64,000 nt of DNA, taken from UBA5070 sp035604215. GTDB taxonomy: Bacteria > Fibrobacterota > Fibrobacteria > UBA5070. The stretch covers positions 15,374 through 79,373 of the forward strand of contig DATNIW010000025.1 of the NCBI GenBank assembly GCA_035604215.1, read 5' to 3'. This document shows, in pieces, positions 7,560 through 16,574 of the stretch (its first letter is position 1; the number at the start of each line of letters is the position of its first letter). The position numbers and the translations under genes are program-made. A model generated the notes under the pieces. The model searched no databases. It saw only the letters and a program-made list of their open reading frames with translations, and was not told the DNA's origin.

Positions 7560-9074
7560 ATGATTCCCAACCTCAGGCATTTGCGCGTCCTGGCCGACCA
7601 GGGCTTCAACTTGATCCCCATCTGGACCGAGCGGCTTGCCGACACGGAGACGCCCGTCTCCGCCTACCTGAAGCTCGTGGGCACGGACGAAATCGACCAT
7701 TCGTTCCTGCTGGAATCCGTGGAGGGAGGGGAAACCGTGGCCCGCTACTCCTTCCTTGGACGCGACCCCCATCTGGTCTTCCGTTCCCGGCACGGGAAGT
7801 GGTCCGTCTCCGGCGAGGTTTCCGAGCAGGGAGACACCGACCCCTTCGGAAAGCTCCGCCTGCTGGTTTCGGCGTGCAAGGTCCACCAGCCCGAGGGGCT
7901 TCCCCCATTGGCCGGCGCGGTGGGATTCGCGGCCTACGACAGTGTCCGTCTGGTGGAAGACCTGCCGGACACCTGCATCGACGACCTGGGGATGGACGAT
8001 CTCCGCTTCGGCTTCTACGACGCGGGGGTCGTCTTCGACAACCGACGCCACCGGATCCTGGTTTGGAGCTTCGCGGATCTGCGCGTGGACGGACCTGAAG
8101 CGGCCCTGGAGAAGGCGCTGGAGAGGATCCGTCTGCTGGACGGCAAGTTGGATGGAACGCTGTCCAGCACCCGTCTGGACGTGGTGGCCGAGCCCTCGGC
8201 GGTGACTTCCAACTTCACCCGCGAAGGATTCCTGGCCGCGGTCGCGCGCTGCAAGGAGTACATCAGGGCGGGAGACGCCTTCCAGATCGTGCTGTCGCAA
8301 CGGCTGACCTGCACGCCGGGATGTTCCGCGCTGGACATCTACAGGATGTTGCGGGGCATCAACCCCTCTCCCTACATGTTCTACCTCAAGTTCGGGGAGA
8401 CGGAGGTCGCCGGAGCGAGTCCCGAGCTCCTCGTGCGCGTGCAGGACGGGAACGTCGAGGTCCGTCCCATCGCGGGGACGCGGCCTCGCGGAAAGACGCC
8501 GCGTGCGGACGCGGAACTGGAGAAGGAGCTCCTGGCCGATCCCAAGGAATTGGCCGAACACCTCATGCTCGTGGATCTGGGACGCAACGACGTCGGGCGC
8601 GTGAGCGAATACGGAAGCGTGACGCCGCGCGACCTCTTCGTGGTGGAGCGGTACAGCCACGTCATGCACATCGTGAGTTCCGTGCAGGGACGCCTGGCCC
8701 CGGGGAAGGATGCCTTGGACGCCCTGATGTCGGGCTTTCCCGCCGGAACGCTGTCCGGAGCCCCCAAGATCAGGGCCATGCAGATCATCGACGAACTGGA
8801 GCCCACCCGACGCGGTCTCTATGGTGGAGCGGTCTGCTACCTGGACCTCGCGGGCAACCTGGAAAGCTGCATCGTGATCCGCACGGTGGTGGTCCGCGAC
8901 GGTCTCGCCCACGTCCAGGCCGGCGCGGGCATCGTGCACGACTCCGACCCGGAAAGCGAATTCAAGGAGACCCTCCACAAGGCCAGCGCCGTGGTCCAGG
9001 CCATCCGCGCGGCGCACCGCGCCCACGGGGAGTTGGGCTCCATCGAAGCCTCCATCGCCGAGGAGAACGCATGA
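7560..9074 (+). CDS. trpE: Anthranilate synthase component I
   Basis: Converts chorismate to anthranilate using ammonia supplied by TrpG, the first step of tryptophan synthesis. 504 aa. The N-terminal tryptophan-binding motif LLES is present in HSFLLESVEGGETVARYSFLG, so feedback inhibition is expected. The C-terminal chorismate-binding blocks include GDAFQIVLSQRL, IAGTRPRGKTPRAD, DLGRNDVGRV and FPAGTLSGAPKIRAMQIIDELE. An in-frame upstream extension exists, but the ATG at 7560 has a GGGAGAA at the right distance. The stop overlaps trpG. Confidence 0.96.
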   Translation: MIPNLRHLRVLADQGFNLIPIWTERLADTETPVSAYLKLVGTDEIDHSFLLESVEGGETVARYSFLGRDPHLVFRSRHGKWSVSGEVSEQGDTDPFGKLRLLVSACKVHQPEGLPPLAGAVGFAAYDSVRLVEDLPDTCIDDLGMDDLRFGFYDAGVVFDNRRHRILVWSFADLRVDGPEAALEKALERIRLLDGKLDGTLSSTRLDVVAEPSAVTSNFTREGFLAAVARCKEYIRAGDAFQIVLSQRLTCTPGCSALDIYRMLRGINPSPYMFYLKFGETEVAGASPELLVRVQDGNVEVRPIAGTRPRGKTPRADAELEKELLADPKELAEHLMLVDLGRNDVGRVSEYGSVTPRDLFVVERYSHVMHIVSSVQGRLAPGKDALDALMSGFPAGTLSGAPKIRAMQIIDELEPTRRGLYGGAVCYLDLAGNLESCIVIRTVVVRDGLAHVQAGAGIVHDSDPESEFKETLHKASAVVQAIRAAHRAHGELGSIEASIAEENA

Positions 9075-9652
9075 TCCTCGTCATCGACAACTACGACAGC
9101 TTCACCTTCAACCTCGTCCAGTACCTGGGAGAGCTGGTCGCGGGGAAGGACGAAATCCAGGTGGTGCGAAACGACGAACTGACCGTGGACCAGATCCTGG
9201 CCCGGGGCCCGTCCCATCTGGTGGTGAGCCCCGGACCGTGCACCCCCTCGGAAGCGGGCGTTTCCGTGGAGCTCGTCTCGCGCTGTCCCGATTCCATCCC
9301 CCTGCTCGGGGTCTGCCTGGGACACCAGTCGCTGGGCCAGGCGATGGGGGGGATCGTGGAACGCGCACCCGTTCCCATGCACGGGAAGGTCTCGGAGATC
9401 CACCACGACGGATCCCGACTCTTTTCGGCGCTGCCGGATCCCTTCGAGGCCACCCGCTACCACTCCCTGACCGTGCGCCGCCAGGGGTTGCCCGCGACGC
9501 TTTCCGTCACGGCCTGGACCACGGACGGCCTGGTGATGGGATTGGAGCACGTCTCCCGCCCCCTCTTCGGCGTGCAGTTCCATCCGGAGAGCATCCGGAC
9601 CACGCACGGGAAGCAGATCCTCGCCAATTTCCTCTCTGTCCGCGGAGCGTGA
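9071..9652 (+). CDS. trpG: Anthranilate synthase component II (glutamine amidotransferase)
   Basis: 193 aa. Hydrolyses glutamine and channels ammonia to TrpE. The class I amidotransferase triad is visible: the nucleophile Cys in LLGVCLGHQSLG, and His and Glu in FGVQFHPES. The N-terminus DNYDSFTFNLVQYLGEL and the block VVSPGPCTPSEAG are typical. It starts at an ATG overlapping the trpE stop. It could also serve p-aminobenzoate synthesis as PabA, since many bacteria share this subunit. Confidence 0.95.
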   Translation: MILVIDNYDSFTFNLVQYLGELVAGKDEIQVVRNDELTVDQILARGPSHLVVSPGPCTPSEAGVSVELVSRCPDSIPLLGVCLGHQSLGQAMGGIVERAPVPMHGKVSEIHHDGSRLFSALPDPFEATRYHSLTVRRQGLPATLSVTAWTTDGLVMGLEHVSRPLFGVQFHPESIRTTHGKQILANFLSVRGA

Positions 9653-9656
9653 TCGG

Positions 9657-10676
9657 ATGAACGTCAAGGAAGCCATTGCCAAGGTCGTCGAAGGCGGCGA
9701 CCTGGACCGGACCCAGGCCTCGCAGGTCGCCGGATGCGTCATGCGCGGCGAGGCGACGGCGGCGCAGATCGGCGGACTCCTGGTGGCGATGCGCATGAAG
9801 GGCGAGACCGTGGAGGAGATCGCGGGGTTCGTCACCGCCATGCGCGAGAACGCGGTCCGCTGCCCGGTGACGATCCCCGTCATCGACATCGTGGGCACCG
9901 GGGGAGACAAGTCGGGAACCTTCAACATCTCGACCACCACCGCCTTCGTCGTGGCCGGAGCCGGAGCGCACGTCGCCAAGCACGGGAACAGGGGCGTTTC
10001 CTCGAAGTCGGGAGCAGCGGACGTGCTCTCAGAGCTCGGGGTGGATCTGGACCTGTCGGCCGAACAGGTCGCCGACTGCGTGGAACGCGCGGGAGTGGGG
10101 TTCCTCTTCGCGCAGGCGTTCCACCCCGCCATGCGGCATGTGGGACCCGTCCGCGGCGAACTGGGCGTGCGGACGATCTTCAACCTCCTGGGACCGCTCA
10201 CGAATCCCGCGGGCACCAAGAGGCTGGTCGTCGGGGTCTTCCACAGGCGGTGGTGCAGGCCGCTGGCCGAAGCGCTCTCGCTCCTGGGGACCGAAAGCAC
10301 CTGGGTGGTCCACGGGTCCGACGGGCTCGACGAGATCACCACCACGGGCCCCACCCATGTGGCCGCCTGGGACGGGGAGCGGGTGACGGAATTCGACATC
10401 CTCCCCGAGGACGGCGGGCTTCCCTTCTCCGCGCCATCCGACCTGAAGGGCGGCGACGCCCGCGAGAACGCCGGGATCCTGCGTTCCATCCTTTCCGGCG
10501 AACGGGGTCCCAAGCGGGACATCGTGGTCCTGAACGCCGCCGCCGCGCTGGTGGTCGGTGGACGGGCGCCGGATCTGGCGGCCGGCGCGCGCCTGGCGGA
10601 AACCTCGATCGATTCCGGCAAGGCGCTCCTCGCCCTGGAAACCCTGGTCGCGACCTCCCGGGCCTTCCGCACGTGA
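9657..10676 (+). CDS. trpD: Anthranilate phosphoribosyltransferase
   Basis: 339 aa, the usual length. Transfers phosphoribosyl from PRPP to anthranilate. The signature GTGGDKSGTFNISTTTAFV (PRPP/Mg site) is followed by KHGNRGVSSKSGAADVLSELG and the anthranilate-contacting MRHVGPVRGELGVRTIFNLLGPLTNPA. It sits four bases after trpG, and its stop overlaps the trpC GTG. Confidence 0.96.
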   Translation: MNVKEAIAKVVEGGDLDRTQASQVAGCVMRGEATAAQIGGLLVAMRMKGETVEEIAGFVTAMRENAVRCPVTIPVIDIVGTGGDKSGTFNISTTTAFVVAGAGAHVAKHGNRGVSSKSGAADVLSELGVDLDLSAEQVADCVERAGVGFLFAQAFHPAMRHVGPVRGELGVRTIFNLLGPLTNPAGTKRLVVGVFHRRWCRPLAEALSLLGTESTWVVHGSDGLDEITTTGPTHVAAWDGERVTEFDILPEDGGLPFSAPSDLKGGDARENAGILRSILSGERGPKRDIVVLNAAAALVVGGRAPDLAAGARLAETSIDSGKALLALETLVATSRAFRT

Positions 10677-11467
10677 GCGGCATCCTGCAGCGGATCGCGG
10701 CGGTGAAGCTGGCGCAGGTCCACGCCCGCAAGCGGGACCTCCCCGAGGAGGAACTGGAGAAGATGGCCCTGCTCACCCCGCTCTCGGGGCACGTGATGCG
10801 CGAGAACCTTCGTCGCGCACCGGGACAACCCATCCGGGTCCTTTCCGAATGCAAGAAGGCATCCCCTTCCAAGGGAGTGATGATCGAAGACTACGATCCA
10901 CTCCGGCTGGCCCGAAAATACCTGGCCGGGGGAGCGGCGGGCATCTCCGTCCTCACCGAAACGGAATTCTTCCTGGGCGACGACGCCCACCTTCGCGCGG
11001 TGACCGGATCCATCCCCCTCCCGGTCCTGCGGAAGGACTTCACCCTGGAGCGCTACCAGATCCTGGAAGCGAGATGCCTGGGAGCTTCCGCCGTCCTCTT
11101 GATCGCGGCGCTGCTGGACGACGCGCGGCTGTCCGATCTGGTGGCCGCCGCCACGGACATCGGTCTGGATTCCATCGTGGAGGTCCACTCCTGGACCGAG
11201 CTGGAGCCGGCCCTTCGCGCCGCACCGTCCATCCTGGGCATCAACAACCGGGACTTGGACACATTCGAGGTGTCCTTGGACACCACCTTCGAACTCATGG
11301 GCGACGTTCCCGAGGGCACCGTCGTGGTCGCGGAGAGCGGGATTTCCCGTCGGGACCAGTGCGAGCTGCTGGAGGAAGCGGGAGTGGACGCCATTCTGGT
11401 CGGCGAGGGGTTGGGGACCTCGGCGGACCCCGAAGCCAAGATCCGGGAGCTCCGAGGACTGTCCTGA
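10673..11467 (+). CDS. trpC: Indole-3-glycerol phosphate synthase
   Basis: 264 aa from a GTG overlapping the trpD stop. Closes the indole ring of the tryptophan precursor in a TIM-barrel active site. Conserved blocks: VLSECKKASPSKG, AGGISVLTE-like AAGISVLTETEFFLG, VLRKDFTLERYQILEAR, GINNRDLDTFEVSL, VVAESGI and ILVGEGL. The last base of the stop is also the first base of the ATG of the next gene. The remaining pathway genes (trpF, trpB, trpA) are not in the window. Confidence 0.95.
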   Translation: MSGILQRIAAVKLAQVHARKRDLPEEELEKMALLTPLSGHVMRENLRRAPGQPIRVLSECKKASPSKGVMIEDYDPLRLARKYLAGGAAGISVLTETEFFLGDDAHLRAVTGSIPLPVLRKDFTLERYQILEARCLGASAVLLIAALLDDARLSDLVAAATDIGLDSIVEVHSWTELEPALRAAPSILGINNRDLDTFEVSLDTTFELMGDVPEGTVVVAESGISRRDQCELLEEAGVDAILVGEGLGTSADPEAKIRELRGLS

Positions 11468-12327
11468 TGCTCCGAGCCCTGGCCATCCTCGCGGCCATGG
11501 GGACGGGAGTTCTGCTGCCCGGCTTGTCGGCGCGGTCCGGATGGATCGGATGGATCCTGTCCGCGATGCTGTTCCTGGGGTTCTCGGGAATGCCCGTGGG
11601 CCGGTTGCGCCCGGAGAAGGCCCATCTGAGGCTTCTCCTGGCGTGGCCCTTGTTCATGGCGCTGGGATGGACCGTCCTCTGGCCCTTCGGTCGCGACGCG
11701 CGTCTGGCCGGCCTCCTGGTCGGCGCCACCCCGACCGCCACCGCGGCGCCCGTGATCACGGGGCTGCTGGGCGGCGACGTCGGATTCGTCTCGGTCTCGC
11801 TCCTGGGGTCCAACCTGATTTCCGCCTTCCTCCTGCCTCCCCTCCTCTCCCTCGCCGGAGGAGGACGGATCCCGTCAACGTCGTCGTTCCTGGCGCGGAC
11901 CCTGGCGCTCGTGCTCGTCCCCCTGGCGCTCGCCGCGATCGTCCGCAGGTTTCCCGGGACGGCGGGACCTCTGGCTCGATTGCGCGGCCTTTCCTTCCCC
12001 CTGTGGCTCGCCGCTCTCGTGCTCGCCGGAGCCAAGACCTCTGAATTCCTGCGCGCCCATCCGACCGGGATCCGATCCGTCCTCGCCATCACGGTCGGCA
12101 CCGCCCTGCTCTGCGCCGTCCACTTCCTGGCCGGCCGCGCGCTGGGCGGGAAGGAACGCGCCCTGGAGGCCGGGCAGAGCCTGGGCCAGAAGAACACGAT
12201 GCTCACGCTCTGGCTCGGCCTCTCCGCGTTCGGACCGGTTCCCGCGCTGGGGCCGGCGTTCTACGTGCTCTGGCACAACGTCTGGAACGCCTTCCAGATG
12301 GCCAGGAGGGGAATCAGGCGGAGTTGA
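11467..12327 (+). CDS. Membrane transporter, bile acid:sodium symporter (BASS)-like family
   Basis: 286 aa with about nine hydrophobic segments. The family-like GATPTATAAPVITGLLGGDV stretch (about residues 90-110) and the later EAGQSLGQKNTMLTLWLGL motif resemble the two Na+-binding crossover regions of BASS-type carriers (Asn, Thr, Gln rich). The ATG overlaps the trpC stop by one base, so it is translated with the trp genes. The substrate is unknown; a link with aromatic or keto-acid transport is only suggested by position. The 3' end overlaps the convergent HDOD gene by 14 bp. Confidence 0.8.
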   Translation: MLRALAILAAMGTGVLLPGLSARSGWIGWILSAMLFLGFSGMPVGRLRPEKAHLRLLLAWPLFMALGWTVLWPFGRDARLAGLLVGATPTATAAPVITGLLGGDVGFVSVSLLGSNLISAFLLPPLLSLAGGGRIPSTSSFLARTLALVLVPLALAAIVRRFPGTAGPLARLRGLSFPLWLAALVLAGAKTSEFLRAHPTGIRSVLAITVGTALLCAVHFLAGRALGGKERALEAGQSLGQKNTMLTLWLGLSAFGPVPALGPAFYVLWHNVWNAFQMARRGIRRS

Positions 12328-13177
12328 CGAACGCCCTGGCGCCTTCGATGCGCAGCGGAATTTCCAGCAGGATCTGTCGCAAATGGTCGTCGTGGTGCAG
12401 CCCCATCGACTGCCACGCCTTGGTCGCCGGACGGGGCATCACCGTCCGCGAAAGGGAGGAGGCGCCCATGGCGATGCAGAGGATGTTGGCGCAATGGATC
12501 GCGGAAGCCAGGGGAGCGGCGGCCCCGGCCCTTTCCGGTTGGGGACGCCACCGCAGGCTGTCGCGGAGGGCTGAGGGGAACTTCCATCGTTCGGCCAGGA
12601 CCGCGGCGAGCTCGCAGTCCTCGAAGCCCAGGACGCGGGTCTCCACCTCCTCGAGCTGGATCCCGTGGCCTTCCGAGGCCTGGATGCACGCGGTGAGCAG
12701 CTTCGGCTCCGATATCCAGAGCAGGACCTTCCCGATGTCGTGCAGGAGTCCCGCGACGAAGGCTTCGTCCGGATCCGCGCACCCGGAACGCTCGGCGAGC
12801 AGCCGCGATACCCCCGCGACCGCGGCGGAATGGATCCAGAGCTGCTCCATCCGGAAGTGTTCCCCCGATTCCGTCCCCTTGAACGCCTCCATCACCGAGG
12901 TGGAGAGGACCAGGTTCTTGATGGCGTTGAATCCCAGGATCACGATGCCCTGGTTGATGGTGTGGATCTTGCCGGAGTACCCGTAGAACGGGCTGTTCAC
13001 CAGCTTGAGCACCTTGCTGGAGATCGCCTGGTCCTGCTGGATCACCTGGGCGAGTTCGTCCGAGGACGTCTTCGGATCCGACATGCGCCGGGAAAGCTCG
13101 ATGAGCACGCCAGGCAAGGTGGGGATGCTCTTCACGTGGCCCGAGATGGCCTCGAGGGTGGGAATTTCAACCGGCAT
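12314..13177 (-). CDS. HDOD domain protein
   Basis: 287 aa. The HDOD domain spans about residues 10-205: IPTLPGVLIELSRRMSDP, VIQQDQAISSKVLKLVNSPFYG, HTINQGIVILGFNAIKNLVLS and AGLLHDIGKVLLW. HDOD domains are HD-superfamily folds that usually lack hydrolase activity and act in signalling. Here one HD pair (HDIGK) survives, but the phosphohydrolase ligand set is not complete by eye. The ATG at 13177 lies inside the end of the upstream 112-aa gene (11-bp overlap), so the two are coupled and probably form one signalling unit. Confidence 0.88.
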   Translation of the reverse strand: MPVEIPTLEAISGHVKSIPTLPGVLIELSRRMSDPKTSSDELAQVIQQDQAISSKVLKLVNSPFYGYSGKIHTINQGIVILGFNAIKNLVLSTSVMEAFKGTESGEHFRMEQLWIHSAAVAGVSRLLAERSGCADPDEAFVAGLLHDIGKVLLWISEPKLLTACIQASEGHGIQLEEVETRVLGFEDCELAAVLAERWKFPSALRDSLRWRPQPERAGAAAPLASAIHCANILCIAMGASSLSRTVMPRPATKAWQSMGLHHDDHLRQILLEIPLRIEGARAFVNSA

Positions 13178-13505
13178 CGGAGGTTTCCAGGACCATCCTG
13201 CGCAACTGCTCCAGTTCCGGGGTTTCTCCCGTTTCCCCGAACAGTTCCAGGATCTCGGTCCTCCGGGCGACGACACGAGCGTCCCTGGCCTCTTCCGACT
13301 CCTCCACGGCGATGGACACCGCGGGGATGCCGCGTTGGAGCAGCTGGGCGATCTGGCCGTCGCCGAGCAGGACCCCGGCGGGCACGAGGACCTGGCCCTT
13401 GGCATCCCGGATCGTGTCGCGCACCGCCATACCCGGTCGGAGCGATTTGGTCGAATACATCATCGCACCGGGATGATACCACATCTTCTCCCTGGATTTG
13501 TACAT
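13167..13505 (-). CDS. Small protein resembling the N-terminal module of HD-GYP/HDOD signalling proteins
   Basis: 112 aa. The segment STKSLRPGMAVRDTIRDAKG followed by QVLVPAGVLLGDGQIAQLLQRGI resembles the short beta-rich module that often precedes HD-GYP or HDOD domains in a single chain. Here it is a separate gene overlapping the HDOD gene. The start at 13505 is fixed by AAGGAGGGG a few bases upstream; a later in-frame ATG at 13463 lacks a ribosome-binding site. It is divergent from guaB. Confidence 0.78.
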   Translation of the reverse strand: MYKSREKMWYHPGAMMYSTKSLRPGMAVRDTIRDAKGQVLVPAGVLLGDGQIAQLLQRGIPAVSIAVEESEEARDARVVARRTEILELFGETGETPELEQLRRMVLETSDAG

Positions 13506-13641
13506 TGCCCCTCCTTGTGTTTCCGGCCTGTCGGCGATCGGAACCCGGTCGCCGGCTTTTTCCCGGGGGCGGTGCGAATTGGGCCGATCCGCGCCGGATC
13601 CGATCCTTGGACCCGCTCTCTCCCTTCCGAGGAGAACCGTC

Positions 13642-15102
13642 ATGAGCATCACTGAAGCCCTCACCTTCGACGACGTCCTGCTGGTCCCGGCCTACAGCGA
13701 GGTCCTGCCCGCAAACACGTCGGTGGCCACCGAGCTCTTCCCGGGCTTCGCGCTCAACATCCCCCTGCTGAGTTCTCCCATGGACACCGTGACCACCTCG
13801 GAGCTCGCGATCGCGTTGGCTTGCCAAGGAGGACTTGGAGTGATCCACAAGAACCTGTCGAGCGACGCCCAGGCGGCGGAAGTGGCCCGGGTCAAGCGGT
13901 GGCAGTCCGGCGTCGTCGACCATCCCGTCACCCTCTCCCCGGACGACCCCGTCGAGAAGGCCTTGGCGATCATGGCCCTGCGGAAGATCTCCGGCTTCCC
14001 GGTCACGGACGCCCAGGGCCGGTTGGTGGGCATCCTCACGAACCGGGATCTGAGACTTTCCAAGAAGCTCGGCGCCAAGGTCAAGGAACTGATGACCGCC
14101 GAGAACCTGGTCACGGCCACCCCCGGTGTCACCCTCGAGAAGGCTCGCGAACTCCTCCACTCGCATCGCATCGAAAAGCTTCCGCTGGTGGATCGCAAGG
14201 GTCTCCTCAAGGGACTCATCACCTTCACCGACATCAACAAGCGGGTGGACTTCCCCCAGTCGCTGCTGGACGACAAGGGACGTCTCCGGGTGGGAGCGGC
14301 CGTCGGAGTGGGACCCGATTCCCTGGAACGCGCCGAGGCCCTGGCCGCGTCCGGCGTCGATCTCCTCACGGTGGACACCGCGCACGGCGATTCCAAGGGC
14401 GTGATCGACATGGTCAAGACGTTGAAGAACAGGTGGCCGTCCATCGCGGTGGTGGCCGGGAACATCGTGACCCCGGAAGCCGTGACGGCCCTGGCCAAGG
14501 CAGGCGCCGACGTCGTGAAGGTGGGGATCGGTCCCGGTTCCATCTGCACCACCCGGGTGGTGGCCGGAGTCGGGTATCCGCAGCTTTCGGCGATCCTCGA
14601 ATGCGCTCCCGCGGCCCGGAAGGCCGGGGTGGGCTTGATCGCGGACGGGGGGATCAAGTACAGCGGCGACATGGCCAAGGCGCTCGCCGCCGGCGCCTGC
14701 GCCGTGATGCTGGGGTCGCTGTTCGCGGGCACGGACGAGAGCCCGGGCGAGGTGGTCCTCCTGGAAGGGAGATCCTACAAGGCCTACCGCGGGATGGGGT
14801 CGCTGGGTGCCATGCAGCAGGGCTCCAAGGACCGGTACTTCCAATCCGAGATCACCGACGCCAGGAAGTTCGTCCCCGAGGGGATCGAAGGACAGATTCC
14901 GTATCGGGGTCCGGTCAAGGACACCGTCTACCAGCTCGTCGGCGGCCTGCGCACCACGCTCCACTATTGCGGTGCGACGTCCATCGGCGAACTGCAGCGG
15001 AAGGCGCGCTTCGTCCGGATCACCGGAGCGGGGTTGCGCGAAAGCCATCCCCACGACGTCCTGATCACCAAGGAAGCTCCGAACTACCATCCCGGCGTGT
15101 GA
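13642..15102 (+). CDS. guaB: Inosine-5'-monophosphate dehydrogenase
   Basis: 486 aa. Oxidises IMP to XMP with NAD+, the committed step of GMP synthesis. The catalytic loop GPGSICTTRVVAGVGYPQL places the nucleophile at C302. Two CBS domains (about residues 95-205) interrupt the TIM barrel, with HPVTLSPDDPVEKALAIM and ATPGVTLEKARELLHSH. The flap motif YRGMGSLGAM is present. Start chosen at 13642 because of GAGGAGAACC just upstream; the longer in-frame extension has no such site. Confidence 0.97.
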   Translation: MSITEALTFDDVLLVPAYSEVLPANTSVATELFPGFALNIPLLSSPMDTVTTSELAIALACQGGLGVIHKNLSSDAQAAEVARVKRWQSGVVDHPVTLSPDDPVEKALAIMALRKISGFPVTDAQGRLVGILTNRDLRLSKKLGAKVKELMTAENLVTATPGVTLEKARELLHSHRIEKLPLVDRKGLLKGLITFTDINKRVDFPQSLLDDKGRLRVGAAVGVGPDSLERAEALAASGVDLLTVDTAHGDSKGVIDMVKTLKNRWPSIAVVAGNIVTPEAVTALAKAGADVVKVGIGPGSICTTRVVAGVGYPQLSAILECAPAARKAGVGLIADGGIKYSGDMAKALAAGACAVMLGSLFAGTDESPGEVVLLEGRSYKAYRGMGSLGAMQQGSKDRYFQSEITDARKFVPEGIEGQIPYRGPVKDTVYQLVGGLRTTLHYCGATSIGELQRKARFVRITGAGLRESHPHDVLITKEAPNYHPGV

Positions 15103-15110
15103 GGCGGACC

Positions 15111-15914
15111 GTGGATCCCCACTGGGTGCCGCCGTGGATCGCACCTCTCCCCGACCGTGCGGTCGCGGGAGGCCGGACCGTCTTCCTTTCCGACCTCCAC
15201 CTGGGGACCGGCCCGGACGACGACCTCCGGCGGGCGGATCTCCTCGAGCTTCTCGGGACCCTGCCCGGCAGGATCGACGATCTGGTCCTGGCCGGGGACA
15301 TCTTCGAGTTCTGGTGGGAATGGGGGTACGCCGTCCCGTCGCGTTTCTTCGACGTGCTGATCGGGATCCGGGACGTCTCCCGCGCCGGGGTGCGGGTGCG
15401 GTTCGTCGCGGGCAACCACGACTTCGCGATGGGATCCGCCCTCGCGGGCTTCTGCCAGGCGATCGTCGAACCAGACGGAATCTGTCTAGACATCGGCGGA
15501 AATCGCTGGCTCCTGGTCCACGGAGACGCGACCGCTCCATCCGAGCGGCTCGACCGGGTCGTGCGCCGCGTGATGCGCTCCCGTTGGGCCCAGGCCGCGT
15601 GGAATCTCCTGCCCGCGGACATGTCCTTCCGGGCGGCGCTCGGGGTGGGCAAGGTTTCGCGCCGGCTGGAGCCCGGGCCCGCTCCGTCCACGGCGGAGAT
15701 GGAACCCATGGCACGGGCGTGGATGCGCAGGTACGGGCTGGCCGGCGTGGTCCACGGGCACACCCACAGGGCGCTCGCGACCATCGGGCCGGAGGGCGCG
15801 TACGTCAACAATGGAGATTGGGTGGTGAACAGGAGCGCGGCATGGATCACGGTCACCGGCGCCACCCTGGTCGATTGCTCGCGGGAGGGCCATCCATGGG
15901 AATCGAGCGGCTGA
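15111..15914 (+). CDS. Metallophosphoesterase, UDP-2,3-diacylglucosamine diphosphatase (LpxH)-like
   Basis: 267 aa from a GTG preceded by GAGGCGG. Calcineurin-like phosphoesterase motifs are in order: FLSDLHLG, LAGDIFEFWWEWG, VAGNHDF, LLVHGD and VVHGHTH. The FEFWWEWG pattern and overall layout match LpxH-type enzymes that remove UMP in lipid A synthesis, which suits an outer-membrane organism. An LpxG-like or unrelated phosphoesterase cannot be excluded. It is followed by the MBL-fold gene with a 19-bp overlap. Confidence 0.85.
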   Translation: MDPHWVPPWIAPLPDRAVAGGRTVFLSDLHLGTGPDDDLRRADLLELLGTLPGRIDDLVLAGDIFEFWWEWGYAVPSRFFDVLIGIRDVSRAGVRVRFVAGNHDFAMGSALAGFCQAIVEPDGICLDIGGNRWLLVHGDATAPSERLDRVVRRVMRSRWAQAAWNLLPADMSFRAALGVGKVSRRLEPGPAPSTAEMEPMARAWMRRYGLAGVVHGHTHRALATIGPEGAYVNNGDWVVNRSAAWITVTGATLVDCSREGHPWESSG

Positions 15915-16534
15915 GTTTCCCCTCCGGGGACCTTGCCACCAACAGCGCGCTCTTCTGGTGCTCCCGGACACGGGAGGGGATCCTGGTGGACCCCGGCGGC
16001 GAGCCGGAGGAAATCCTCGACCTGGCCCTGCGCCAGGGCGTCGCCATCCAGACCATCCTGCTCACGCACGCCCACGTGGACAATCTCGCCGCGGTTCCGT
16101 TGCTTCGGGACGAAACCTCCTGCGGGGTGGCCTTGCACCGGGCGGACTGGCCGCTGTGGGAATCCATGGCGGAGCAATGCGCGGAACTGGGAATGCCGGT
16201 TCCCGATCTCCCCGAACTGGACGAGGATTTCAGCGATGGAGAGGTCGTGGACTTCGGTCACGAGCATCTGGAAGTGCTTCACCTGCCGGGGCACACGCCG
16301 GGCCACTGCGGCTTCGCCTTCCCTTCCCTGGGCCTGTGCCTGGTCGGAGACGCCTGCTTCGCGGTCGCGGCGGGTCGGACGGACCTCTGGCTGGGCAACG
16401 AATCGGACCAGGAACGCACCCTCGATCGCCTGGAGCGACTGCCCTCGGACTGGGAACTGATCCCCGGTCACGGGCCCGGGTTTTCCTCCGGCTGCATCGC
16501 CAAGGCCCGGCAAAGGCGCAGTACCAACATCTGA
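15896..16534 (+). CDS. MBL-fold metallohydrolase, glyoxalase II-like (YcbL type)
   Basis: 212 aa. The metallo-beta-lactamase motif reads THAHVDN (H58, H60, D62, N63). The usual seventh position is His (THxHxDH), so one metal-2 ligand is replaced by Asn. Other ligands look present in HLPGHTPGHCGF, LVGDACFAVAAGRTDLW and LIPGHGPG. The GRTDLW segment resembles short YcbL-like glyoxalase II relatives that hydrolyse glutathione- or other thiol-esters. With bacillithiol-type proteins in the window, a bacillithiol thioester is an alternative substrate, but that is speculation. The ATG lies within the end of the previous gene. Confidence 0.85.
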   Translation: MGIERLSFPSGDLATNSALFWCSRTREGILVDPGGEPEEILDLALRQGVAIQTILLTHAHVDNLAAVPLLRDETSCGVALHRADWPLWESMAEQCAELGMPVPDLPELDEDFSDGEVVDFGHEHLEVLHLPGHTPGHCGFAFPSLGLCLVGDACFAVAAGRTDLWLGNESDQERTLDRLERLPSDWELIPGHGPGFSSGCIAKARQRRSTNI

Positions 16535-16574
16535 CGGGATCTTGTGGCCCCGAGAGGGCCTCCCGGGAGGGCCA

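Noticed and set aside
16556..16573. Palindrome CCTCCCGGGAGG between the MBL gene and mtgA as a bidirectional terminator
   Set aside because: No T-tract on either side; such GC palindromes are expected in this composition.
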